From NCBI RefSeq assembly GCF_004851605.1, contig NZ_CP031093.1:1674001-1738000 (forward strand): DNA of 64,000 nt. The letters run 5' to 3'. Source of the DNA: Hydrocarboniclastica marina (GTDB taxonomy: Bacteria; Pseudomonadota; Gammaproteobacteria; Pseudomonadales; Oleiphilaceae). Positions 55,458 through 64,000 of this stretch are shown piece after piece. Under the pieces are notes generated by a model. That model made no database searches, was not told where the DNA came from, and saw nothing but the letters and a program-made list of their open reading frames with translations. Positions within the stretch are counted from its first letter, which is position 1. Each line of letters opens with the position of its first letter. The translations under genes and the position numbers were made by a program.

Positions 55458-56525
55458 ATGCAGGGTTTTCTGACTGCAATAGGGTCAGGTCGCGTGATAG
55501 TCGCTTGCCTGTCGATGGTCGCGGTCCTCAGTGGCTGTGGCGTGATAAAGGACCGTTCGGCCGAATATCAGCAGGAGCGGCTGGCCAGCGACCTGGAGTT
55601 GCCGGAGGGGCTGAGCAGAGAGCGCATTTCGCCGCTCTATCCTGTCCCTGAAGGCGAAGGGCAGGTTCTCGCTGGAGTCGGCGGTAACGAACTTCCCCCG
55701 CCACCGGATCTCACCGACAATATCCTCGATGAAAACTACGTGGTCGAAACGGCCGGGGAAGGTCAGTCCTGGCTGCTCATCAATGAACTCCCCGGGCAGG
55801 TCTGGCCGGCCGTTGCCTCTTTCCTGCTGGAGAGAGGCCTGGAACTTGAGTACGACAACCCCAGAATTGGCCTGATGCAGACGGGTCCCGTCGGGTCCCG
55901 TCTGAAGGCCAGGCAGTGGCTGGGACTGGAGGATAGTGAAGCGGCCTCCGGACCTGTCCTGCAGGCCCGTGTTTCACCCGGCGTGCGGCGAAACACAACC
56001 GAAGTTCAGCTACGGGTACGCGAAGAGGAAGATCATGAGGGTTTCCTTCAGTGGTCGCCGCGGCCTGAAGCGCCGGATCTGGAAAGACGTCTGCTTGAGG
56101 ATATGGCCACAGCACTCAAGGACCAGGAAGACGTCAAGTCATATTCGCGAGCTGCTCTTGATATCGCGGAATCGCCAAGGGTTCGCTTGATAGCGCCGGA
56201 AGAAGGCGAACCACGGATCGTACTCGACCTGGAGTACGAGCGCGCCTGGGCCGAGGTGACCCGGGCGCTGTCTGAGGCGGACGTACCTATTGTCGATATT
56301 AACCGCAGCCAGGGCCTGTGGTTTGTCGACTACCGGAGCCGTGATGATCGAACTTCCGGCTGGCTCTTCTGGAAAGAATTGGATGAGCCGAAGTTCACCT
56401 ATCAAGTTGAGCTGAAGCGGGCCGAAGACGACTCCCTGACAGTGGTGACCCAACCGGCACCAGATCATGAGGAAGGCGACCGATCAGCACGCCTGCTCTC
56501 TGAAATTTTCGAATACCTTTATTAA
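55458..56525 (+). CDS. bamC: outer-membrane assembly lipoprotein BamC
   Basis: A 355-residue lipoprotein of the BAM complex. The signal ends LSGCG, with the lipidated Cys near residue 28. An unstructured segment (about 29-95) that binds BamD in E. coli is followed by two helix-grip domains, about 100-220 (WLLINELPGQVWPAVASFL) and 250-355 (LDLEYERAWAEVTRAL). It lies between dapA and purC, the conserved order. A pair of similar CTC(A/G)TTCTCAAT segments lies just upstream (55411-55445). Confidence 0.9.
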   Translation: MQGFLTAIGSGRVIVACLSMVAVLSGCGVIKDRSAEYQQERLASDLELPEGLSRERISPLYPVPEGEGQVLAGVGGNELPPPPDLTDNILDENYVVETAGEGQSWLLINELPGQVWPAVASFLLERGLELEYDNPRIGLMQTGPVGSRLKARQWLGLEDSEAASGPVLQARVSPGVRRNTTEVQLRVREEEDHEGFLQWSPRPEAPDLERRLLEDMATALKDQEDVKSYSRAALDIAESPRVRLIAPEEGEPRIVLDLEYERAWAEVTRALSEADVPIVDINRSQGLWFVDYRSRDDRTSGWLFWKELDEPKFTYQVELKRAEDDSLTVVTQPAPDHEEGDRSARLLSEIFEYLY

Positions 56526-56598
56526 GTGACAGCGGGCCTATCCTGGAGACTCAGGCTTTGGCTTGGCATCGCAACGAGCACGGGGTGGGGAGAATAGG

Positions 56599-57312
56599 AT
56601 GGAAAAGCGCGATGTGTTGTACTCAGGAAAAGCCAAGTCGGTTTTCCTGACAGACGATCCCGACTTGTACGTTTTGCAGTTCAGGGACGATACGTCAGCG
56701 TTTGATGGCGAAAAGAAGCAGCAACTGGCCCGCAAGGGCATGGTGAACAATCGGTTCAATGCTTTTGTAATGGGCAAGCTGGCCGACGCAGGTGTTCCCA
56801 CTCACTTTGAGCGTCTGCTGTCGCCTTCAGAGTCGCTTGTGCGCAGGCTCGAAATGATACCGGTGGAATGCGTCGTTCGTAATGTGGCCGCCGGGAGCCT
56901 ATGTCGGCGCCTGGGCATCGAGGAAGGCCGCGAGCTGAACCCCTCCACTTACGAGCTGTTTCTCAAGAATGATGCGCTACACGACCCCATGATTAACGAA
57001 TCCCATGCCGAAACGTTCGGCTGGGCAGCGCCGCATGAGTTGGCTGAAATGAAGAGGCTGACCCATCAGGTGAATGATGTTTTGCAGCGCCTCTTCCTTG
57101 CCGGCGACATGATACTGGTAGACTACAAACTTGAGTTCGGCCGCTACAACGGTCGTGTCGTGTTGGGCGATGAGTTCAGCCCGGACGGCTGCAGAATATG
57201 GGATCGCAAAACACGTAAGAAAATGGACAAGGATCGGTTCCGGCAGGACTTGGGCGACGTCATTGAAACCTATGAAGAGGTCGGGCGGCGTCTCGGCATG
57301 TCTTTCGACTGA
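56599..57312 (+). CDS. purC: phosphoribosylaminoimidazole-succinocarboxamide synthase
   Basis: A 237-residue SAICAR synthetase, purine pathway. [22 protein letters not shown] and DDTSAFDG bind nucleotide, [16 protein letters not shown] and DYKLEFGR are the family motifs, and [12 protein letters not shown] is near the end. Length equals E. coli PurC (237). The ATG at 56599 follows GGGGAGAATA; a longer in-frame extension to 56563 is not conserved. Downstream of bamC. Confidence 0.97.
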   Translation: MEKRDVLYSGKAKSVFLTDDPDLYVLQFRDDTSAFDGEKKQQLARKGMVNNRFNAFVMGKLADAGVPTHFERLLSPSESLVRRLEMIPVECVVRNVAAGSLCRRLGIEEGRELNPSTYELFLKNDALHDPMINESHAETFGWAAPHELAEMKRLTHQVNDVLQRLFLAGDMILVDYKLEFGRYNGRVVLGDEFSPDGCRIWDRKTRKKMDKDRFRQDLGDVIETYEEVGRRLGMSFD

Positions 57313-57339
57313 ACACCCTATCTGAATAGAGGATCTACC

Positions 57340-58077
57340 ATGGTAAAGCAACTGGCGACCACCTTCCTCGGCCTCGGCTTGATAGTGAGCCCGCTTGCGA
57401 CGGCAGACATACTCGGCGCGGGCGCCTCAGTGGGCTACTGGTACCCCGGAGTCAGCGGCTACGCCGCGCTCGGCGATGACCGGGTCGACGTTGAGGACGA
57501 TCTCGACCTGGAAAGCGATGGGAGTGTGAATCTTACTGCCGCTCTGGAGCATCCGCTGCCTCTAATCCCCAATGTCCGGCTCGGGTTCTCGCGGCTCGAA
57601 CACACGGGTACCGGTGACACGGTCCAGTCATACGGCGACCTCATCGCAACTGGCTCAGTTCGCTCAGATCTTGAAGTAGACCAGTTCGACGTGACGCTCT
57701 ACTACGAGCTGCTCGATAACTGGGTTAATCTCGATGCTGGGTTGACGGCGCGCATGCTCGACGCCTCACTCACTCTAGAAGATCGGAAGACACCGCAGAA
57801 TGTTGAGCGCACAGAAGTAGACGTGATCTTGCCGATGCTTTACGCAGCAGCACGTTTCGATGTCCCCGTCACTGATGTTTCAGTAGGCCTGGAAGGACAT
57901 GGTATCGCCTTTGATGGCGACTCCCTGATGGATATTACTGCCTACGGGCAGTATGACCTGGCTGTCTTGCGTCTGCGGGCGGGTTACCGCCAGCTGAGCC
58001 TTGACGTGAACGAAGGCAACGATACGCTCGACATCAGTATCGGTGGGCCCTTCTTGAGCGCCGGGCTCGATTTTTAG
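57340..58077 (+). CDS. TIGR04219-type outer-membrane beta-barrel protein
   Basis: A 245-residue secreted barrel. The signal peptide is residues 1-22 (TTFLGLGLIVSPLATA), the mature N-terminus DILGAGASVGYWYPGVSGY is diagnostic of the TIGR04219 family, and alternating strands continue to a C-terminal Phe (SAGLDF). Asp-rich loops (DDRVDVEDDLDLESDG) could bind calcium. Role unknown. It follows purC after 27 bases, probably by chance of position. Confidence 0.85.
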   Translation: MVKQLATTFLGLGLIVSPLATADILGAGASVGYWYPGVSGYAALGDDRVDVEDDLDLESDGSVNLTAALEHPLPLIPNVRLGFSRLEHTGTGDTVQSYGDLIATGSVRSDLEVDQFDVTLYYELLDNWVNLDAGLTARMLDASLTLEDRKTPQNVERTEVDVILPMLYAAARFDVPVTDVSVGLEGHGIAFDGDSLMDITAYGQYDLAVLRLRAGYRQLSLDVNEGNDTLDISIGGPFLSAGLDF

Positions 58078-58128
58078 GTACACCGGGGCGCCAATTGGCG
58101 AACTCCTGACAGCTAAGGAAGTAGAACT

Positions 58129-59139
58129 GTGCGAATACTGGTTACTGGAACTGCCGGCTTTATCGGCTCTCATGTAGCGCTTCGGCTACTGGAGCGTGGC
58201 GATGACGTTATCGGCGTCGATAACGTCAACGACTACTACGACGTTAACCTCAAAGAAGCCAGACTGGCACGGATCAAGGAGCGCTATCCCCAGTTTGTTG
58301 AGAAGCGGGTCGACGTTTCAGACCGTGATGCTATGGCCCGGCTTTTCTCCGAGTACCAGCCGGAGCGCGTCGTTCATCTCGCCGCACAGGCCGGGGTACG
58401 GTACTCCATTGAAAACCCCAATGCCTACGTAGATGCCAATCTCGTTGGCTTTATGAACATTCTCGAAGGTTGTCGCCACAACAACGTCAAGCATCTGGTT
58501 TATGCATCCAGTAGCTCGGTATACGGTGCAAATGAGTCAATGCCTTTTTCAGTGCATGACAACGTTGACCACCCTTTGAGCCTTTACGCGGCCTCGAAGA
58601 AAGCCAACGAGCTGATGGCGCACACCTACAGCAATCTCTATAACTTACCGACCACTGGGCTTCGCTTTTTCACCGTTTACGGGCCCTGGGGTCGGCCTGA
58701 TATGGCGCTCTTCATTTTTACCCGCAAAATTCTGGCTGGCGAACCGATTGATGTGTTCAATCACGGAAACCACAGACGGGACTTCACCTATATCGACGAC
58801 ATTGTCGAAGGTGTGTTGAGAACGCTTGACAGCGTAGCTACGCCCAATCCCGAATGGTCCGGCGCGCAGCCCGACCCCGGTACCAGTGCGTCGCCTTATC
58901 GCATCTACAACATTGGCAGCAATAACCCTGTTGAACTGTCGCGTTTCATCGAAGTACTTGAGGATCGCCTGGGTAAAAAGGCCGAGCGTAATCTTCTGCC
59001 CCTGCAACCCGGCGACGTACCTGCAACCTACGCTGATGTGCAAGCGCTTATCGATGACGTTGGGTACCAGCCGAATACGCCGGTGGAGGAGGGGATCGGT
59101 CGTTTCGTGGAGTGGTATCGCGACTATCATAAGGTTTAA
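58129..59139 (+). CDS. UDP-glucuronate 4-epimerase-like SDR
   Basis: A 336-residue extended [24 protein letters not shown] (about 7-27) binds [11 protein letters not shown] (about 124) and YAASKKAN (about 151) hold Ser and the YxxxK pair, and [17 protein letters not shown] is typical of UDP-glucuronate 4-epimerases (GlcAE/CapI) rather than GalE. It would make UDP-galacturonate from the UDP-glucuronate of ugd. It starts with GTG (58129) after AAGGAAG. A hairpin follows. Confidence 0.88.
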   Translation: MRILVTGTAGFIGSHVALRLLERGDDVIGVDNVNDYYDVNLKEARLARIKERYPQFVEKRVDVSDRDAMARLFSEYQPERVVHLAAQAGVRYSIENPNAYVDANLVGFMNILEGCRHNNVKHLVYASSSSVYGANESMPFSVHDNVDHPLSLYAASKKANELMAHTYSNLYNLPTTGLRFFTVYGPWGRPDMALFIFTRKILAGEPIDVFNHGNHRRDFTYIDDIVEGVLRTLDSVATPNPEWSGAQPDPGTSASPYRIYNIGSNNPVELSRFIEVLEDRLGKKAERNLLPLQPGDVPATYADVQALIDDVGYQPNTPVEEGIGRFVEWYRDYHKV

Positions 59140-59182
59140 TTGCTCGACCACATACTGCTGAAATGATCCTGGGATCGCTAAA

Positions 59183-59206
59183 CCAGGGCTTCTGTTGAAG
59201 CCCTGG
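59183..59206 (+). terminator. hairpin after the UDP-glucuronate epimerase gene
   Basis: CCAGGGCTTC (59183-59192) pairs perfectly with 59197-59206 around TGTT, 43 bases after the stop. The following bases (TGGTCAGTT) are only mildly T-rich, so termination is likely but not proven. Confidence 0.6.
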
Positions 59207-59257
59207 TGGTCAGTTGCAGCGAATGGGAATGAACGAGAAGATATTTGCAGTAACCGG

Positions 59258-59286
59258 TTGACCGCCTGCAGCTCTGCCGTTATAGT
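59258..59286 (+). promoter_or_regulatory. promoter of tRNA-Val
   Basis: TTGACC (59258-59263), a 17-base spacer and TATAGT (59281-59286), each five of six to consensus. A GC-rich stretch (CGCCCGC) after the -10 resembles a stringent discriminator. The tRNA begins 35 bases later. Confidence 0.82.
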
Positions 59287-59321
59287 ATCGCCCGCAATGA
59301 CGTACCGCTTCAAATCGAAAT

Positions 59322-59398
59322 ACACCCGTAGCTCAGTTGGTTAGAGCGCCGCCTTGACATGGCGGAGGTCGGTAGTTCAAATCTACTCGGGTGTACCA
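59322..59398 (+). tRNA. tRNA-Val (GAC)
   Basis: 77 bases with an encoded CCA. The acceptor ACACCCG pairs with CGGGTGT, the anticodon stem CCGCC/GGCGG encloses TTGACAT with anticodon GAC, and the T-arm is GTAGTTCAAATCTAC. It decodes GUC and GUU valine codons. No clear terminator follows. Confidence 0.97.
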
Positions 59399-59619
59399 AC
59401 TCTCCTTATGTTTTCCGTTCCTTGACTCGACGCAGTTGCAGCCTCGTACTCCCGAGATAGCCACGCACAGACGCGCTCGCCTCAAATACATTGACTATGA
59501 CCTTGGCCTGCGAGCGGAGTGGGCGCTCTTTGCGGCTGCTCAGTTATATGTCGCATAATGGGTTGATCGACTCCAGATTCAGGCCGCTGGCCTCACAGCC
59601 CTAGTATGGACATCCCCAA

Positions 59620-60030
59620 ATGCGCTACCTGTCCTCTTTCAACCGTCGCCTTCGCCACCTCAGAGACGTTCAAAGCCTCAGCGAGAATGACGTTGCGCAT
59701 ATGTGCCAGGTTGACGAAAACCTGATTCGCTGCTGGGAGACGACCGATGCGGCCCAGCGCTGCTACCCGACTATTGACCAGTTGCTGACGCTCTGTTTTC
59801 GAACTCGAACACCACTTGAGCGATTGCTCGACGGCGACGCGCTGGCGGCGGAAGGACAGCTGGAGCTGCCGGGGCTTTGCGAGGATACAGGAGATCTAAC
59901 GTCCAGTGTTGATGAGCTACAGCGGGAAGTGACCGCGCGGATGCCCTCCAGCGAAGAGATGCTTTTGCTCAAGCGATTCCGCGCGACTGATCCTGAGAAC
60001 CGTCGCTTGATCATTGAGCTTTTGGCCTGA
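59620..60030 (+). CDS. small helix-turn-helix protein
   Basis: A 136-residue protein. Residues about 5-65 resemble an XRE-type helix-turn-helix (LRHLRDVQSLSENDVAHMCQVDENLIRCWETTDAAQRCYPTIDQLLTLC). The second half is acidic and then helical (DELQREVTARMPSSEEMLLLKRFRATDPENRRLIIELLA), a region resembling the C-terminal tail of some phage-repressor-like regulators. The ribosome site is weak. It is convergent with the kinase gene, 14 bases apart. Target unknown. Confidence 0.7.
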   Translation: MRYLSSFNRRLRHLRDVQSLSENDVAHMCQVDENLIRCWETTDAAQRCYPTIDQLLTLCFRTRTPLERLLDGDALAAEGQLELPGLCEDTGDLTSSVDELQREVTARMPSSEEMLLLKRFRATDPENRRLIIELLA

Positions 60031-60043
60031 AACTGAGCATCCG

Positions 60044-61066
60044 CTAGGCCGTGTTGGCGGGAGAAGGCATATTCAGGCCGGCAAACTGATGGTTCTGATT
60101 CAACGCCAGCGTGACATCCGCTTTCTGGGGAATCTGCTCAAGCATAACTTCAGTGATTCGCTGATAGTGACTTATGAACCGCTCTAGCTTGTCGGGACTG
60201 TCGAGCCCGCCGGCATAGGCGGCGCCCTGCTTTGAGATGAGCTTATGTTCCTGCCGGGAGCGCCAGTCATAGACAGCGCGCCAGCCCGGAGGCTGCAGGT
60301 AAATCAACGGCGAAAGCTTGGCGAACAGCGGCTCATACACCTGACCAAGTTGATCGTTGACGTAGTTGCGCCAGCGCATGTCCGGGTCTTCTTTCTGCTC
60401 AAGGTCATTAACCGGCGGAGCCAGCGAGGACGCGGGTTGTGCTGGTGCACCGAGGCACCAGCCCTCCAGAATGATAATATCGGGCTCTGATTCGACCGTT
60501 GGCCATTCAGCAGTTGGTAGAGGATTGTCGCGGCCTTTGTCGAAGAGGGGTATCGCAACAGGCTTCCTGCCGGGCCTCGCCAGTGCATCCAGCGTTCGCT
60601 CCAGTAAGCCGATATCGTGGGTTCCTGGCACGCCGCGGGTTGCGAGAAGAGGGTGCACACGGGCTGCAAGCTTTTTGCGGTCTTCCTGGCTCAGGTAGAA
60701 GTCGTCGAGGGACAGTACGCACGAGCGTGATGCGAAGCTATTGCCGAGAATAAGCTGGAGAGCGAGGGCAAGCGTGCTCTTACCAGATCCCTGACAACCG
60801 CTCAGGCCGACCAGCAAAGGTCTTCCACAGCGCCGCTGGGCCTGAAGCAGCCACGCAGCCAGCGGAATGATAAGACCCGGGAAAAGGGGTCGATAGGCTT
60901 GGGGGAGACCCTGCTGAGCTATAAACCGGCCAATGCCGAGCACCGCATGTTGCTGGGCCACCTTGATCTCTGTTGATGAGAGCGGCGAATTATCCGGCCA
61001 TCGCGCCGGGTCCAGCAACAGTGACTGTGTTGCGGGCCTGCCAGGCAGATTGTTATCAATGTTCAT
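60044..61066 (-). CDS. GLYK/Tda10-type P-loop kinase (possible D-glycerate 3-kinase)
   Basis: A 340-residue kinase related to plant glycerate kinase. Walker A is GLSGCQGSGKSTLALAL (about residues 87-103), Walker B-like LSLDDFYLSQEDRKKLA (about 120-136) follows, and LEGWCLG (about 200) and WRSRQEHKLI (about 268) are family blocks. The ATP site is clear; the acceptor could be D-glycerate as in GLYK, but some bacterial members act on other small molecules. Downstream on the minus strand of galU, with 90 bases between. Confidence 0.78.
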   Translation of the reverse strand: MNIDNNLPGRPATQSLLLDPARWPDNSPLSSTEIKVAQQHAVLGIGRFIAQQGLPQAYRPLFPGLIIPLAAWLLQAQRRCGRPLLVGLSGCQGSGKSTLALALQLILGNSFASRSCVLSLDDFYLSQEDRKKLAARVHPLLATRGVPGTHDIGLLERTLDALARPGRKPVAIPLFDKGRDNPLPTAEWPTVESEPDIIILEGWCLGAPAQPASSLAPPVNDLEQKEDPDMRWRNYVNDQLGQVYEPLFAKLSPLIYLQPPGWRAVYDWRSRQEHKLISKQGAAYAGGLDSPDKLERFISHYQRITEVMLEQIPQKADVTLALNQNHQFAGLNMPSPANTA

Positions 61067-61156
61067 TTCGGACTGCCTTGGGGTTCGGTAGGTCCGGCAG
61101 CGGCAACGCTACCGGAGGCACGCGCCCGGCCCGGTTATGACCTGAGTGTCTCGAGC

Positions 61157-61990
61157 CTAATCCGCTTTATAGATGTTCTCGTAGACGTAGTTGGTCGCTT
61201 CCACGAAGCCGTCGATACTGCCGCAATCGAACCGGCGTCCCTTGAATTGGTAAGCCAGGACACAACCGTTCTTTGCCTGTTCGAGCAATGCGTCGGTGAT
61301 CTGAACCTCGCCGTTTTTGCCAGGTTCGGTCCGTGCCAGAATATCGAATATATCAGGTGTGAGCAGATAGCGGCCAATAATAGCCAGATTACTGGGCGCA
61401 TCTTCGGGAGCGGGCTTCTCGACCATATCAGTGATCCGGTAGAGGCCGTCTTTCATGGTTTCGCCGGCTATGACCCCGTATTTATGGGTTTCGTCAGCGG
61501 GCACTTCTTCGATCGCAACAATGCTGCAACGGAACTGCTTGTAGAGCGCTACCATCTGTGCCAAAACGCCGGGCTCGCCGGGCTCGGGAAGACACAGGTC
61601 GTCGGCCAGGATAACCGCGAAGGCACTATCGCCGACCAGGTTGCGACCGGTAAGTATCGCATGGCCCAGCCCTTTCATCTGATTCTGACGGGTGAAGGCG
61701 AATGTATTGTTATTGATGAGGTCGCTGATGCTGGCGAGCCGATCTTCCTTACCGGTTCCCTGAATCTGGTGTTCCAGCTCATAACTGATGTCGAAGTGAT
61801 CCTCAATCGCGCGCTTGCCGCGACCGGTGACAAAGCCGAACTGGTGAATACCAGCCTCGACAGCTTCTTCAACGCCGTATTGGACAAGTGGCTTGTTTAC
61901 CACCGGCAGAATCTCTTTCGGCATGGCCTTGGTTGCGGGAAGAAAGCGCGTGCCATAGCCGGCGACGGGAAACAAACACTTCGTAATCAT
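61157..61990 (-). CDS. galU: UTP-glucose-1-phosphate uridylyltransferase
   Basis: A 277-residue enzyme making UDP-glucose. The N-terminal nucleotide motif is FPVAGYGTRFLPATKAMPKE (about 8-27), then KPLVQYGVEEA, and FAVILADDLCL near 127 holds the metal-binding Asp. Length matches Pseudomonas GalU (279). The ATG at 61990 (MITKCLFP) is the family start; the frame runs on to 62050 without homology. UDP-glucose from it feeds galE and ugd. Confidence 0.95.
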   Translation of the reverse strand: MITKCLFPVAGYGTRFLPATKAMPKEILPVVNKPLVQYGVEEAVEAGIHQFGFVTGRGKRAIEDHFDISYELEHQIQGTGKEDRLASISDLINNNTFAFTRQNQMKGLGHAILTGRNLVGDSAFAVILADDLCLPEPGEPGVLAQMVALYKQFRCSIVAIEEVPADETHKYGVIAGETMKDGLYRITDMVEKPAPEDAPSNLAIIGRYLLTPDIFDILARTEPGKNGEVQITDALLEQAKNGCVLAYQFKGRRFDCGSIDGFVEATNYVYENIYKAD

Positions 61991-62126
61991 CCTTTGGTCC
62001 CTTTGATCCGTGGTTAGACTTGAGCTGAGGTTGGGGAACAGTCTAAACAAGTTACAGGTAAAAATGGATACCTGTCGGGAACGATGACGGAATTGTATAG
62101 CCGGAGAGGAGGGATAGCGTGTTCGT

Positions 62127-62187
62127 GCCCCACGATGGGGCGATTAGCCTACCGAATTTGACCGCCCCACGCAGTGCCTGGGGCGGT
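62127..62187. repeat. two adjacent stem-loops between galU and nrdJb
   Basis: GCCCCA/TGGGGC (62127-62132 and 62136-62141) and ACCGCCCCA/TGGGGCGGT (62161-62169 and 62179-62187) are perfect stems sharing a CCCCA core. They lie 36-96 bases downstream of the nrdJb stop on the minus strand and may end that transcript, although no T-run follows. Confidence 0.55.
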
Positions 62188-62222
62188 AATTCCGGGTCGC
62201 AGCCCTTAAATGATTGTGACGA

Positions 62223-62909
62223 TCAGCCGCACTTACTGTCGCCACAGCAAAGGCATGTATTGCAGCCGTCCATCACAATCACGGCTTTCGTGTGGCATTT
62301 CCCGCAGAGCGTGGCATTGGCCGGATAATCGCTGACCTCGGCCTGGGCGTTCTTGGTCTCGGCCCGGGCTTCAAAATCGGCTCGCTTCTCCGCCAGAATC
62401 CGGCGAGTCATCTCGCTCATCTCGTCGGATTCGATGAGGCCGATTGCTTTAAGGTGCTTCTCGATAACTGCACCGATCTCGGCCACCAACGAGGGCATAA
62501 ACACGCCGCCCTTTTTGAAGTAACCGCCATTCGGATCGTAAACCGAGCGAAGCTCTTCCACCAGAAAGGTGACATCACCGCCTTTGCGGAACACTGCTGA
62601 GATGACCCGTGTTAGCGCGATAACCCACTGGAAGTGCTCCATGGACTTGGAATTGATGAACACCTCATAGGGCTGCCGGCTCTCGTGATCGGTGTCTTCG
62701 TTGAGCAGGATGTCGTTGATCGTGATGTACATCGCGTGCTCCGCCACCGGCGGCTTTATCTTGTAGGTGGTACCCAGCAAGAAGTCCGGCCGTTCGATGT
62801 TCTCGTTCATCTTCACCGGCAGCGGTGCGATATTCTCGGGTTTTACCTCATTCGCCGCGTCGCGAACGACCCGATAGCCAATGATCTTCTTGTCGATTTT
62901 GACTGCCAT
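62223..62909 (-). CDS. nrdJb: class II ribonucleotide reductase, C-terminal subunit
   Basis: About 228 residues. In Pseudomonas the adenosylcobalamin reductase is split into NrdJa and NrdJb; this chain matches the NrdJb piece, with the TSCPD-type domain (ALTRVISAVFRKGGDVTFLVEELRSVYDPNGGYFKKGG) and a Cys-rich end (CGKCHTKAVIVMDGCNTCLCCGDSKCG) whose Cys pairs should carry electrons to the active site. The ATG at 62909 has AGGAC at correct spacing; an ATG two codons earlier (62915) is equally in frame. It follows nrdJa by 50 bases. Confidence 0.9.
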   Translation of the reverse strand: MAVKIDKKIIGYRVVRDAANEVKPENIAPLPVKMNENIERPDFLLGTTYKIKPPVAEHAMYITINDILLNEDTDHESRQPYEVFINSKSMEHFQWVIALTRVISAVFRKGGDVTFLVEELRSVYDPNGGYFKKGGVFMPSLVAEIGAVIEKHLKAIGLIESDEMSEMTRRILAEKRADFEARAETKNAQAEVSDYPANATLCGKCHTKAVIVMDGCNTCLCCGDSKCG

Positions 62910-62964
62910 TGTCATGTCCTATATGTCTCTTCGCCACGCCGGCCGGGTGCCCGGCCAGACAGGA

Positions 62965-64000
62965 TCAATATTTTCCGTACGTGCCTTCTTTGAGCGCGTC
63001 GAACAGGTTGGCGGCATTGTGCATCTCGCCATCGTATTCTACCTGTTCGTTCCCCTTGAGCGTGACTGTCGAACCATCGTCCAGCGTGAACTCATACTGG
63101 GTACTTTCGAGGTCTTTCTCTTTGACCAGCACACCCTGGAACGCCTCGGGGTTAAAGCGGAACGTGGTACACCCCTTCAGCCCTTTTTCGTACGCATACA
63201 TGTAGATGTCTTTGAAATCCGCAAACGGGAAGTCAGTCGGGACATTGGCCGTCTTGGAAATTGACGAATCCACCCATTTTTGCGCTGCTGCCTGGATCTC
63301 CACGTGCTGGTGCGGAGACACATCATCCGCAGTCGTGAAGTAGGGAGGCAGCTGCTCTTCGGGATCCTCGGAGAATGGCAGCGCACGGGCATTGATCAGG
63401 TGGCGGTAGGCCAGCAGTTCGAAAGAGAACACGTCGACTTTCTCTTTGGTCTTGCGGCCTTCCCGGATGACGTTACGCGCATAGTGATGGGAGAAGCTCG
63501 GCTCAATGCCGTTACTGGCATTGTTCGCCAAGGATAGCGAAATAGTACCAGTAGGGGCTATAGAGGTGTGGTGGGTAAAGCGTGAGCCCTTTTCGGTCAG
63601 TTTAACGATCAGCTCGGGTTCCACCTCGGCAATACGCTGCATATAGCGGCTGTAGCGCGCATGCAGCACCTTGCCTTTGACCTTGTCGCCCGCCTTGTAA
63701 CCATCAGTGCGCATTTCCGGGCGATGAGCCAGCATGGCCTCAGTCACTTCAAACTCGTCATCCATGATCGGCGCTGGTCCTTTTTCTTCAGCCAGTGCCA
63801 GGCCCTGGCGCCAACCTTCCACAGCCATCTCGCGGACAACTTCTTCAGTAAACACCACCGATTCGGACGAGCCGTACGGCATACGCAGCATCGCCAGCGT
63901 CGAGCCCAGGCCCAAAATGCCCATGCCATGACGGCGCTTGTGGGTGATCTCGTGTTGCTGCTGCTTGAGCGGCAGCCCGTTGATCTCTACAACGTTGTCC
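62965..64000 (-). CDS. nrdJa: class II ribonucleotide reductase, large subunit, 5'-truncated by the window
   Basis: The last 345 or so residues of NrdJa, which reduces ribonucleotides to deoxyribonucleotides with adenosylcobalamin, so works with or without oxygen. Visible blocks are NGLPLKQQQHEITHKRRHGMGILGLGS near the edge, SIAPTGTISLSLANNASNGIEPSF, and KGCTTFRFNPEAF near the C-terminus, followed by a short tail ending GTYGKY. The active-site Cys of the N-terminal part is outside the window. The gene ends 50 bases before nrdJb. Reading frame is open at 64000. Confidence 0.93.
   Translation of the reverse strand, partial: DNVVEINGLPLKQQQHEITHKRRHGMGILGLGSTLAMLRMPYGSSESVVFTEEVVREMAVEGWRQGLALAEEKGPAPIMDDEFEVTEAMLAHRPEMRTDGYKAGDKVKGKVLHARYSRYMQRIAEVEPELIVKLTEKGSRFTHHTSIAPTGTISLSLANNASNGIEPSFSHHYARNVIREGRKTKEKVDVFSFELLAYRHLINARALPFSEDPEEQLPPYFTTADDVSPHQHVEIQAAAQKWVDSSISKTANVPTDFPFADFKDIYMYAYEKGLKGCTTFRFNPEAFQGVLVKEKDLESTQYEFTLDDGSTVTLKGNEQVEYDGEMHNAANLFDALKEGTYGKY

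Overview
The window is a stretch of chromosomal DNA from a moderately GC-rich gammaproteobacterium close to Pseudomonas and Marinobacter; a marine Marinobacter-like organism is my best guess. The main reason is gene order. The block nadA - M48 protease (bepA-like) - tusA-like - bcp - gcvR-like - dapA - bamC - purC, and the block aspS - ruvC - ruvA - ruvB - ybgC - tolQ - tolR - tolA - tolB - pal - cpoB - tRNA-Lys, follow the Pseudomonas arrangement as I remember it. A class II ribonucleotide reductase split into nrdJa and nrdJb, a LigD with its polymerase domain at the C-terminus, and a soluble acyl-ACP desaturase agree with this. I see no prophage, insertion sequence or CRISPR array. Almost all the window is core genome with a few accessory operons.

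Layout. 1-6915: tail of a DUF1244 gene, an iron alcohol dehydrogenase plus hotdog thioesterase pair, a small outer-membrane barrel, two unknown small proteins, and the proton-translocating transhydrogenase pntAB. 6916-7313: a non-coding stretch with a strong candidate for a CsrA/RsmA-sequestering small RNA (four successive hairpins with GGA in the loop, then a rho-independent terminator). 7479-10485 (minus): CstA-type transporter, a small protein ending in CC, and an ArsA-family ATPase. 10639-15154: a MerR-type regulator divergent from a ferritin-like PF10118 protein, a flavin monooxygenase and an SDR, with a dyad operator in the shared promoter region. 15359-20711: MATE pump, ligD and an acyl-ACP desaturase that seems to start at AUC. 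20712-21680: nearly 1 kb without an obvious large gene, holding a small membrane protein and short repeats. 21681-31437: housekeeping and transport genes (flavoprotein of the BaiN/YhiN type, AI-2E-type permease, a ClpX-like zinc-finger miniprotein, rlmJ, cold-shock protein, prpE, xseA, DMT permease).

31579-38147: purine and nucleotide-sugar genes (guaB, guaA, tadA, galE, ugd, HIT protein), then a FabR-like TetR repressor. 39245-49349: FmdB-like zinc ribbon, aspS, ruvCAB and the complete Tol-Pal envelope system. 49458-49654: two identical tRNA-Lys genes. 49864-59139: the nadA-purC block, a barrel protein and a UDP-glucuronate epimerase. 59322-64000: tRNA-Val, a small HTH protein, a GLYK-type kinase, galU and the split class II ribonucleotide reductase running off the right edge.

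Together galU, ugd, galE and the UDP-glucuronate epimerase would supply UDP-glucose, UDP-galactose, UDP-glucuronate and UDP-galacturonate for surface polysaccharide, although they are scattered rather than in one operon. The oxidoreductase operon at 11783-15154 looks like a regulated module for oxidising a lipid-like or hydrocarbon-derived substrate; the substrate is unknown. Start sites were chosen by ribosome-binding sites and family length; all family calls come from reading motifs, not from database searches.
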